From: Eubacteriales bacterium
Lineage (GTDB): Bacteria; Bacillota_A; Clostridia; Lachnospirales; Lachnospiraceae
Assembly (NCBI GenBank): GCA_030533315.1
Contig: JAUNJL010000043.1
Coordinates: 1-20,896, forward strand
DNA: 20,896 nucleotides
Direction: 5' to 3'
Below, one piece after another: positions 5,554 to 12,338 of this stretch. Below the pieces are notes generated by a model that was given only the letters and a program-made list of their open reading frames with translations, had not been told where the DNA came from and did no database searches. The stretch's first letter is position 1, and each line of letters starts with the position of its first letter. The translations under genes were made by a program, and so were the position numbers.

Positions 5554-7971
5554 ATGGAAAACAAAATGGCCAATTCCCCGATGTGGAGTATGGAATTTGA
5601 TGAAAAGGGCGATCTGAAGGATGTATCCTGGAGCCAGGCCTTTCTGGAGTCGCTGGGGATACGGGAGGGCGAGGAAGTCCCGAAAGACATCGATTTTTGG
5701 GTTTCCCGCATACACCCCGATGACAGGATGGTGGTTTTCGGCGCTCACCGGTCAGCTCTTACAGGGGCGGACCGCTATGAGGCGGAATACCGGATCCGCA
5801 CCGACGACAAGGGATACCGCTGGGTCAAAAGCTGGGGAGAGGTGACGAAACGGGTTGACGGCATTCCCCGAAGCTACACGGGGGCGATGGCCTTCCAGGA
5901 CGAACAGAGTGGAAGCCGGTGGGAAAAAAGAGAAAAGAGAAGCTTTGAGCTTGCCCTGGAAAAAGCCCAGGGGGAGATGGAAAAGCAGTACGAGATCTTA
6001 AAGGCCCTCTGCTCCGATTACCTGGTTGTCTACCGGATCGACCTGGTGGCGGACGCTTATGAGGTCATGCTCCAGAAGGGGGATCTGCGGGGAGAGGTCA
6101 CAAGTACCGTTCCGGGAAAAGGTACGTATTCCAAGGCCATCGAGGACTACATTCAGGCCTGTGTTCACGAGGAGGACAAGCCCTATCTTCGCCGCGCAAC
6201 AAGGAAAGAACGGATATTAAGGGAGCTGGAGGACGGGGAAAAATTCCTGATCCGTTACCGGATCAACAGCAGTTGGGGAACACTGGAAAACTTTGAAATG
6301 CACTTTGCGCGCTCCATGGAAAGCGCGGACAAAAACATCGTGGTGATGGGCGTGCGAAATGTGGATGACCGCTTAAATGAGCGGGTGGCGGAGCGTATGG
6401 CTACCCGCCGGGATATGGAGGAGACCCTGGAGGTATCGAAGACCGGCCTTTGGGTTATCGAGTGTGAGGAGGGGAAGAATCCCCGTCTTTATGGGGACCG
6501 GACCATGCGGCTGCTTTTGGGCGTGGAGAACGGCAGCTCCTCTGACGATTATTATGATATATGGGTTTCCCGGGTAGAGGAAGGCTACCTGGATTCCTGT
6601 AATGAGTCCTTAAGGGAGATGCTGGAGGCCGGCTGCTCTGAGGTGGTATACCCCTGGAACCATCCTACCATGGGAAAGCGCTACATCCGCTGCGGCGGGG
6701 TGCTGGCGGACAGGAGCAAGGGTGGGATCGCCCGGCTGAAGGGGTATCATCAGGACATTACGGAAACGGTAGAGGTGCGAAAGAAGCAGGAAAAGCTTCT
6801 TCATCGGGCTCTTGAGGAAGCCAGAAAGGCAAATAACGCGAAGACAGAGTTCCTTTCCCATATGTCCCACGACATCCGCACGCCCATCAACGGAATCCTG
6901 GGGGCCCTTCTCATCAGCGAGAAGCATCCGGATGATCTGGAGCGGCAAAAGGACTGCCGGGAAAAGATCCGGGTTTCCGCGGAGCATCTGTTGTCCCTGA
7001 TCAATGATGTGCTGGATCTGACCAGGCTGGAGAGCGGGGGAGCGCCTCTTACTATGGAGCGCTTTTCTATCCGTGACATTATGGAAAGCTGCGGGACTAT
7101 CATCAAGCCCCAGGCCGCAGAGAAGAATCTCACCTTTGAGATGGAGATTGGGAAGGTGGAGCACGATTCCCTTGTGGGAAGCCCTCTTCACCTCCGTCAG
7201 ATTCTTCTGAACATCCTTGGGAATGCGGTGAAGTACAATTTTCCAGGAGGCAGCATCGCTATTACCCTGGAGGAGACGGCCTTTTCCAAAGGGCGGGGGG
7301 ATTACCGTTTCGTCATCTCTGACACGGGTGTGGGAATGACCGAGGAGTTCCAGAAGCATATTTTTGAGCCCTTTACCCAGGAGATGAGCAGCGCCAGAAC
7401 CTATTATCAGGGCACCGGCCTTGGCATGGCCATCACAAAAAAGCTGGTGGATCAGATGGATGGCAGTATTTCTGTCCGGAGTGTTCAGGGGAAGGGCAGC
7501 GAGTTTACCGTCACCATTCCCTTTGCCGTTGACGCCGAAATGGAGGTGCAGGAAGCGATTTTGGAGGAAGAGAAGGATCAGCCCTCAGACATCTCCGGGA
7601 TGCACGTTCTTCTTGTGGAGGACAATGAGCTGAACAGCGAGATTGCCCAGTGTATTTTGGAGGATGCGGGGGCCACGGTGGTTACGGCCTTCGATGGCCG
7701 CCAGGCGGTGGAGACCTTTGCCGCCTCCAAGGTGGGAGAGTTTGACTGTATCCTGATGGATATTATGATGCCGGTGATGGATGGTCTGGATGCTGCCAGG
7801 CTTATCCGCCTTCAGGACCGGGAGGATGCCGCCGCCGTTCCCATCATCGCCCTGTCCGCCAACGCCTTTGCGGAGGACGCCCAAAAGGCGAAGGAGGCGG
7901 GGATGAACGGCCATGTGGCAAAGCCCCTGGACGTTCGGATCCTCTTTAAGGCTATGAATGAATTTCGCTGA
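5554..7971 (+). CDS. PAS-domain hybrid histidine kinase / response regulator
   Basis: A protein of about 805 residues with no transmembrane segment, so probably a cytosolic sensor. Order: PAS-like domain (about 8-110, ending RSYTGAMAFQD), coiled coil (about 115-145), two further PAS-like modules (about 150-270 and 290-410, the last closing with GYHQDITE), HisKA with H-box SHMSHDIRTPING (His439), and HATPase with N-box GNAVKYN (near 557), G1 SDTGVGM and G2 GTGLGMAIT (near 620). The C-terminal receiver (about 683-800) has the acidic pair VEDNE, phosphoacceptor Asp736 in CILMDIMMPVMDG, and Lys in VAKPLD. All catalytic residues are present. There is no DNA-binding output domain and no separate response regulator nearby. 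ATG 5554 is chosen over 5503 because the TATAAT ends 3 bases before 5503; a weak AGGG precedes 5554. The gene is followed 51 bases later by the exporter pair. Confidence 0.9.
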   Translation: MENKMANSPMWSMEFDEKGDLKDVSWSQAFLESLGIREGEEVPKDIDFWVSRIHPDDRMVVFGAHRSALTGADRYEAEYRIRTDDKGYRWVKSWGEVTKRVDGIPRSYTGAMAFQDEQSGSRWEKREKRSFELALEKAQGEMEKQYEILKALCSDYLVVYRIDLVADAYEVMLQKGDLRGEVTSTVPGKGTYSKAIEDYIQACVHEEDKPYLRRATRKERILRELEDGEKFLIRYRINSSWGTLENFEMHFARSMESADKNIVVMGVRNVDDRLNERVAERMATRRDMEETLEVSKTGLWVIECEEGKNPRLYGDRTMRLLLGVENGSSSDDYYDIWVSRVEEGYLDSCNESLREMLEAGCSEVVYPWNHPTMGKRYIRCGGVLADRSKGGIARLKGYHQDITETVEVRKKQEKLLHRALEEARKANNAKTEFLSHMSHDIRTPINGILGALLISEKHPDDLERQKDCREKIRVSAEHLLSLINDVLDLTRLESGGAPLTMERFSIRDIMESCGTIIKPQAAEKNLTFEMEIGKVEHDSLVGSPLHLRQILLNILGNAVKYNFPGGSIAITLEETAFSKGRGDYRFVISDTGVGMTEEFQKHIFEPFTQEMSSARTYYQGTGLGMAITKKLVDQMDGSISVRSVQGKGSEFTVTIPFAVDAEMEVQEAILEEEKDQPSDISGMHVLLVEDNELNSEIAQCILEDAGATVVTAFDGRQAVETFAASKVGEFDCILMDIMMPVMDGLDAARLIRLQDREDAAAVPIIALSANAFAEDAQKAKEAGMNGHVAKPLDVRILFKAMNEFR

Positions 7972-8022
7972 TGGCCCAGGCGCTTTGCGATGGGATACCG
8001 AAGGCGGAAGGGAGAGAGGAAA

Positions 8023-8778
8023 ATGCCTGTGGATGAAAACAAGCTGATCCAGGTTCTCCTGGAGATGGGGGAGCGGCTTTTGGTCTCCGGGGCGGAGGTC
8101 AACCGGGTGGAGGACACCTTGTCCAGGCTGGGCCTGGCATACGGTGCGGCGAAGATGAACGTTTTCGTCATCACCTCCACCATTATGATCACCATGGAAA
8201 AACAGGACGGCGCCCTTTTGACCCACACCCGCAGGGTACATCTGGAGGGGAGCACCAACTTTACCGCCTTAGAGCAGTTGAATGCCTTAAGCCGAAGCTG
8301 CTGCAGCGCGCCGATTCCCCTGGAGGAGTTTGAGGAAAGGCTCAGTCTCTGCCCGGCAAAAAAGTCCCGGTGGAACCTGTATCTGGGAGGGATCCTGGGG
8401 GCGGGGAGCTTTGCCCTGTTTTTTGGGGGAAGTGTTCTGGATGGCCTCGCGGCGGCCCTTTTCGCTGTGATCATCTGCCTCCTTCAGGAAAAGGGGGCAA
8501 AGCTGTTTTACAACAATATCATGTTCAACCTGGCCTGCTCCTTTGTCATCGGCCTTTTGATCTGCCTCACTGCGAAGCTGCTTCCCTGCCTTCAGGCGGA
8601 TAAGGTGATGATCGGGGATATTATGCTTTTGATTCCGGGGATCGCCATGACAAATGCCATCCGGAATATGCTGATGGGAGATACCATGGCCGGGACGATG
8701 CGGCTGATCGAAAGTCTTTTGTGGGCCGGAGCCCTTGCCAGCGGCTTCATGGCCTCGATATGGATGGTGGGATTATGA
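8023..8778 (+). CDS. Threonine/serine exporter family, large subunit (ThrE N-terminal domain type)
   Basis: A 251-residue member of the ThrE / DUF1212 family. In split systems this subunit pairs with a small ThrE_2 subunit to export threonine, serine or related small solutes. The N-terminal soluble part has the family signature LLEMGERLLVSGAEVNRVEDT followed by TSTIMITM. From about residue 110 there are about five membrane helices, with the conserved LLIPGIAMTNAIRNMLMGD near the end. The start at 8023 is preferred because GGGAGAGAGGA lies just upstream; an upstream in-frame ATG at 7990 has no ribosome binding site. The stop overlaps the next gene by 4 bases (ATGA). Substrate specificity is inferred from the family only. 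Confidence 0.85.
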   Translation: MPVDENKLIQVLLEMGERLLVSGAEVNRVEDTLSRLGLAYGAAKMNVFVITSTIMITMEKQDGALLTHTRRVHLEGSTNFTALEQLNALSRSCCSAPIPLEEFEERLSLCPAKKSRWNLYLGGILGAGSFALFFGGSVLDGLAAALFAVIICLLQEKGAKLFYNNIMFNLACSFVIGLLICLTAKLLPCLQADKVMIGDIMLLIPGIAMTNAIRNMLMGDTMAGTMRLIESLLWAGALASGFMASIWMVGL

Positions 8779-9233
8779 GAGAACAGGTGATACAGCTTCT
8801 GACGGCTTTTTTTGGCTCCCTGGGCTTTGCCATTTCCTTCCAGCTTCGCCGCTCCCTCTGGCTTGTGGCCTCCCTGGGAGGACTTCTCTCCTGGGGCTGC
8901 TACCTGGCTGCCTTTGCCGTGACGGGACAGGTGTTTTTCTCCAGCCTTCTGGCCTCCATTTTCGCGGCTCTTTATTCAGAACTTCTTGCCGCCTGGAAAA
9001 AGGCCCCTACCACCCTTTTTGTCATCCCTTCCGTGATCCCCCTGATCCCGGGAAGCTCCCTCTACTACACCATGAGGGCGGTGGTGACGGGAAATACGAA
9101 GGAGGCCTCCTCCTACGGCGCGCTGACCCTCCAGTGGTCCCTGTCCATCGCCGCAGGCATCTGCGTGGTCTGGACCCTTGGCTTTCTCGTCAGGCGCTCC
9201 TGGAGACAAAAAGGGACTTCCCCTGCCAACTAA
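8775..9233 (+). CDS. Threonine/serine exporter family, small subunit (ThrE_2 type)
   Basis: A 152-residue integral membrane protein, the expected partner of the preceding ThrE-type subunit. Four to five hydrophobic helices are visible, with the family motif FVIPSVIPLIPGSSLYYTM at about 93-111 echoing the LLIPGIAMTNA motif of the large subunit. It begins inside the stop codon of the large subunit, so expression is coupled one to one. The C-terminus is short and basic (RRSWRQKG). An intrinsic terminator follows immediately. Confidence 0.85.
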   Translation: MREQVIQLLTAFFGSLGFAISFQLRRSLWLVASLGGLLSWGCYLAAFAVTGQVFFSSLLASIFAALYSELLAAWKKAPTTLFVIPSVIPLIPGSSLYYTMRAVVTGNTKEASSYGALTLQWSLSIAAGICVVWTLGFLVRRSWRQKGTSPAN

Positions 9234-9264
9234 AAAAAGCAGCCTTGCGGGGGCTGCTTTTTTC
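9232..9264. terminator. Bidirectional terminator between convergent genes
   Basis: AAAAGCAGCC (9235-9244), a short loop, then GGCTGCTTTTTT (9252-9263). The A-run to the left and T-run to the right let it serve both the exporter operon on the plus strand and the PsiE-like gene, which ends at 9275 on the minus strand. Confidence 0.85.
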
Positions 9265-9274
9265 ATTGAGAATT

Positions 9275-9676
9275 TTACAGGGGAGTCTCCTCGCTTAGGT
9301 CGGCGTTTGTGAGGAGATACTTGCGGATGGCAAAGAGGGTCGCCATTCCCAGGATACCCAAAAGGGTATTTAATGTGCTGCCGTGCTCCAGGATGATGTG
9401 CCTGGAAAGGGCGAACAGCAGCACCTCGATGATGTTGGAGGGACTGTGGCAGACCAGCATCTTCGCGAACTCAATGCTGATGATGATGTTCAGGGAAATT
9501 TCCAGAAATTGCTCCAGGGCGTCGTTTCTCTGAAACATCTCCGGGGTCTTTAGGAAGTTTTGGATCATCAGGAAGATCAGTACACAGATGACAAGGATGA
9601 TGATAAAGGCCATGACGGTCTCCAGAAATTCCACCACCTGGTACAGCTTGCGATGGATGGCTTTTTTGCGCTTCAA
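9275..9676 (-). CDS. PsiE-like four-helix membrane protein
   Basis: A 133-residue membrane protein with a basic N-terminus (KRKKAIHRK) and four helices: about 14-40 (ETVMAFIIILVICVLIFLMI), 54-74, 80-97 and 104-121. Length, helix layout and the ISLNIIISIEFAKML plus ALSRHIILEHG segments resemble the PsiE family (phosphate-starvation-inducible in E. coli, role unknown). The assignment is moderate. The start appears to be TTG at 9676-9674: a stop lies upstream in frame with no ATG between, and a GGGGGGA ribosome binding site is 6 bases away. Confidence 0.6.
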   Translation of the reverse strand: MKRKKAIHRKLYQVVEFLETVMAFIIILVICVLIFLMIQNFLKTPEMFQRNDALEQFLEISLNIIISIEFAKMLVCHSPSNIIEVLLFALSRHIILEHGSTLNTLLGILGMATLFAIRKYLLTNADLSEETPL

Positions 9677-9723
9677 GGCGGGTCCCCCCTTTTCTTTAGA
9701 ATTTGGATGTATTACATACGTTT

Positions 9724-9752
9724 AGTGTAACATGAAGAGGGCGGATTGGCAA
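9724..9752 (-). promoter_or_regulatory. Candidate promoter of the PsiE-like gene
   Basis: On the minus strand TTGCCA (9752-9747) and TACACT (9729-9724) are 17 bases apart, with transcription entering the PsiE-like gene about 45 bases before its TTG start. Both hexamers match consensus only partly. Confidence 0.4.
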
Positions 9753-9789
9753 GCTTCCAGGCACGCTTTTCTTTCAGGGAAAAGTGTGA

Positions 9790-9833
9790 TATGATGTACC
9801 AGGATGTATCAGGATGTCCAAAAACAGTGGACA
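9790..9833 (+). promoter_or_regulatory. Promoter and operator region of the M3 peptidase gene
   Basis: An extended -10 (TGA-TATGAT, about 9788-9796) is followed by three 10-base direct repeats, ATGTACCAGG, ATGTATCAGG and ATGTCCAAAA (about 9794-9823). The last repeat leads into the dyad TGTCCA-AAAACAG-TGGACA (about 9815-9833). The same dyad occurs at 11571-11589 before the next gene. The -35 is poor, as might be expected of an extended -10 or activator-dependent promoter. Coordinates may be off by one. Confidence 0.5.
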
Positions 9834-9852
9834 AAAAGGAGGAAATCGTTAT

Positions 9853-11532
9853 ATGAAATTTTCGGAAATGCCTTATAGCCGGGTAGATATTCCGGCGGCG
9901 ATCGAGGAGGGGAAGCGGTTTACGGACAGGGCCATAAAGGCCGGGAGCGGGGAGGAGTTTTTTGAGAACCACCAGGCCTGCAACCAGTTTTTTGACCACA
10001 TTTATACCCAGTGTACCATAGCCAGGATCCGCAGGGACGGGGACGTGACCGACAGGTTTTATGAAGAGGAGAACGAATACTATGATGAAAAGCTGCCGGA
10101 GCTGGAGGCAGTGGTGAACGAGTACCAGAAGGTGCTGGTGAAGACGCCCTACCGGAAGTATATGGAGGAAAGGATCGGGGAGGTTCCCTTCAAATCCATG
10201 GAACTGGCCATGAAGGCCTTTGACGAAACGCTGATCCCTCTGCTTCAGGAGGAAAACGCCTTAAGCACAAGATACCGGAAGCTGATCGCCTCCGCCAAGG
10301 TGCAGTGGGAGGGGGAGGAGCTGAATCTTTCCCTTATGCGGAAGTACATGCGGGACCAGGACCGGGAGACAAGAAAGAGAGCCTGGGATCAATTTTCCCG
10401 GTTCTTTGAGGAGCATAGGGAGGAGCTGGATGAGATCTACGACCTCCTGGTAAAAAACCGCACAAAGCAGGCGAAGATGCTGGGCTTTGATAATTATGTG
10501 GATATGGGATACTGCCGGATGAACCGAAATTCCTACGGAAAAGAGGACATCGCGTCCTTCCGGGAGCAGATTAAGAGGGTCTACGTTCCCTTCGCCCAAA
10601 AGGTTCATGAAATCAGGAGAAAGCGCCTTGGTGTGGATCACCTTTGTTATTATGACGACGGCGTATATTACCCCACGGGGGATCCGGCTCCCACGGGAGA
10701 TCCCCAGGAGATCCTGGCCCAGGGACAAAAGATGTATGCTCAGATGTCAAAGGAGACGAAGGAGTTCTTTGACACCATGATGGAGATGGAGCTGTTTGAC
10801 GTTCTGGGACGGAAGAACAAGGCGGCGGGAGGCTATATGACGGAGCTTCCGGATTACCATGTGCCCTTTATTTTTGCCAATTTTAACGGCACAAGCGGGG
10901 ATATTGACGTGATCACCCATGAGTGCGGCCACGCCTTTCAGGGCTTCCTCTCTGGAAGGGATCCCATTACCGACCACAACCGTTTCCTTACCATGGAGAC
11001 GGCGGAGATCCATTCCATGTCCATGGAGTTCTTTACGGAGCCCTGGATGGAAAAGTTCTTTGGGGAGAGAAGCCAGGAGTATTTACGGATGCACCTGGAG
11101 GACGCAGTGATCTTCATTCCCTACGGAACTATGGTGGATGAATTTCAGCACATCGTCTACGAAAACCCGGAGCTGACGCCGGAGCAGCGCCGCCAGGCCT
11201 GGCTTCGTCTGGAGAAGGAATACCGTCCCTACATGGATATTTCCGGCTGCGCCTTTATGGAGGCCGGGGCTTACTGGCAGAGACAGCACCACATTTACGA
11301 GAGTCCCTTCTATTATATTGACTATGTGCTGGCTCAGCTCTGCGCCTTCCAGTACAAAATCTGGATGGATCGGGACAGGGAGGGCGCTTGGGAAAGCTAC
11401 CGGAAGCTCTGCGGCCTTTCCGCCAGCCTTTTCTATCCCCAGCTTTTGAAGGAGGTGGGCCTGAAGGCGCCCTTCCAGGAGGGATGCGTGGAGGAGATCG
11501 TAAAGGAGCTGGAGAAAAAGTTAGAGGTCTGA
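9853..11532 (+). CDS. pepF: M3 family oligoendopeptidase
   Basis: A 559-residue M3B zinc metallopeptidase, cytosolic (no signal peptide), that cuts short oligopeptides. The zinc site is intact: HECGH with His356, Glu357 and His360, followed 25 residues later by ETAEIHSMSMEFF, which carries the third zinc ligand. The sequence resembles the Pz-peptidase type more than long oligoendopeptidase F forms. The late segment SPFYYIDYVLAQLCAFQ holds the conserved Tyr-rich substrate-binding region. The start at 9853 follows AAAGGAGG; an in-frame ATG at 9814 would lie inside the operator dyad and is rejected. It lies upstream of the peptide ABC importer operon, so it is a plausible processor of imported peptides. 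Confidence 0.92.
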   Translation: MKFSEMPYSRVDIPAAIEEGKRFTDRAIKAGSGEEFFENHQACNQFFDHIYTQCTIARIRRDGDVTDRFYEEENEYYDEKLPELEAVVNEYQKVLVKTPYRKYMEERIGEVPFKSMELAMKAFDETLIPLLQEENALSTRYRKLIASAKVQWEGEELNLSLMRKYMRDQDRETRKRAWDQFSRFFEEHREELDEIYDLLVKNRTKQAKMLGFDNYVDMGYCRMNRNSYGKEDIASFREQIKRVYVPFAQKVHEIRRKRLGVDHLCYYDDGVYYPTGDPAPTGDPQEILAQGQKMYAQMSKETKEFFDTMMEMELFDVLGRKNKAAGGYMTELPDYHVPFIFANFNGTSGDIDVITHECGHAFQGFLSGRDPITDHNRFLTMETAEIHSMSMEFFTEPWMEKFFGERSQEYLRMHLEDAVIFIPYGTMVDEFQHIVYENPELTPEQRRQAWLRLEKEYRPYMDISGCAFMEAGAYWQRQHHIYESPFYYIDYVLAQLCAFQYKIWMDRDREGAWESYRKLCGLSASLFYPQLLKEVGLKAPFQEGCVEEIVKELEKKLEV

Positions 11533-11542
11533 GGGATAATAT

Positions 11543-11589
11543 TTGGAAACACCGCAAGGGTGTACCATAATGTCCAGATACAGTGGACA
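11543..11589 (+). promoter_or_regulatory. Promoter with operator dyad before the membrane protein gene
   Basis: TTGGAA (11543-11548) and CATAAT (11566-11571) have a 17-base spacer. The spacer holds a small dyad, ACACC/GGTGT (11549-11563). TGTCCA-GATACAG-TGGACA (11571-11589) starts at the last base of the -10 and would cover the start site, a typical repressor position. It matches the dyad before the M3 peptidase gene, including the ACAG in the spacer, and both promoters share TGTACCA just upstream. Confidence 0.6.
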
Positions 11590-11618
11590 TAAACAAAGAA
11601 AGGAGCCGGTCTGCTTCG

Positions 11619-12212
11619 ATGAAACGTTATGGAGAGGATTACCGGAGGGAGGCCTCGGGGTACGAATACACGGGAGAGTGGTATAAAAGCAGCCAGCCGT
11701 GGGAGAAGGTAAAGGGAGAGGCTCTCTGGGTGGGAGGGATCCTGCTTTTGGAGTTCCTTGCCTTCGTGGCTGCCCTGTCCTTTGAAAACCAGGCGGGGAG
11801 AGTCCTCTGGGTGCTTCTGCCCTTTGCCTCCATGGGGCTTCCCCTTGCCTACGGCCTGATGGGAAGCGCCAGCCTTTATCTCTTCTGCAAACGCCAGGAG
11901 AATGGAAGGCTTATGAGAAGCGACGGGGGGACGAGAGTGATCGTTCCCAGGGAGCATGAGGGAGAGATGGTCCGGGCGGAATATGAAAAAGGGGTACGCC
12001 GCCCCTGGAGAAGCGCCATAGCCTTGTGCCTGCTGTCCCTGCTGTCTCTGGGAGGAGATCTTTGGCTTCTGGTTAGGGAACACCAGGATCTGACTCTGGG
12101 CCGGGAGCTGCTTTTTGCCCTCCTGTGCCTTGGCATCCTTTTTTGTTCCCTCTGGCTTTTATGGAAAACTACCAAAATCAGGAAAAAAATTTGTATATCC
12201 TTACAGGATTGA
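11619..12212 (+). CDS. Four-helix membrane protein of unknown function
   Basis: A protein of about 197 residues. The N-terminus is hydrophilic (KRYGEDYRREASGYEYTGEW), followed by two helices (about 36-54 and 61-88), a cytosolic-looking charged stretch of about 45 residues (RQENGRLMRSDGGTRVIVPREHEGEM), and two more helices (about 133-152 and 161-180) with a basic tail. I do not recognise the family. ATG 11619 is preferred; AAAGGAG lies 13 bases upstream, a rather long spacing. An upstream GTG at 11583 lies inside the operator dyad. The gene shares its operator motif with the M3 peptidase gene and no terminator separates them. Confidence 0.7.
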   Translation: MKRYGEDYRREASGYEYTGEWYKSSQPWEKVKGEALWVGGILLLEFLAFVAALSFENQAGRVLWVLLPFASMGLPLAYGLMGSASLYLFCKRQENGRLMRSDGGTRVIVPREHEGEMVRAEYEKGVRRPWRSAIALCLLSLLSLGGDLWLLVREHQDLTLGRELLFALLCLGILFCSLWLLWKTTKIRKKICISLQD

Positions 12213-12267
12213 CAAGAAAAAGAGTAGGGTTTTGGCAAAAAAAATATCAAAACATATAAAAAACATA

Positions 12268-12295
12268 TTGTGTTAGGCGGGAAAAATGGTAAAAT
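12268..12295 (+). promoter_or_regulatory. Promoter of the peptide ABC importer operon
   Basis: TTGTGT (12268-12273) and TAAAAT (12290-12295) with a 16-base spacer; the -10 is extended by TGG. The 40 bases upstream are very AT-rich (tracts of A and two near-copies of AACATAT), as in an UP element. The leader to the start codon is about 35-40 bases. Confidence 0.55.
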
Positions 12296-12338
12296 AGATA
12301 AGAGCCTTTGGCTAAATAAGATAAAGGAGGACATGAGT

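Noticed and set aside
5130..5711. 193-codon minus-strand frame across the terminator and kinase start
   Set aside because: It runs through a perfect terminator stem and a GC-rich hairpin block and overlaps the well-supported kinase gene. Its translation shows no family features.
6610..7359. 249-codon minus-strand frame inside the kinase gene
   Set aside because: Antisense to HisKA and HATPase motifs that are clearly coding on the plus strand. Its translation is low-information and Pro/Leu/His-rich.
9814..9852. Upstream ATG of the M3 peptidase gene
   Set aside because: It is part of the operator-like repeats, has no ribosome binding site, and would place the AAAGGAGG site inside the coding region.
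12209..12236. Consensus TTGACA at 12209-12214 as the importer promoter
   Set aside because: No -10 box lies 16-18 bases downstream. The TTGTGT / extended TAAAAT pair at 12268-12295 fits the start codon better.
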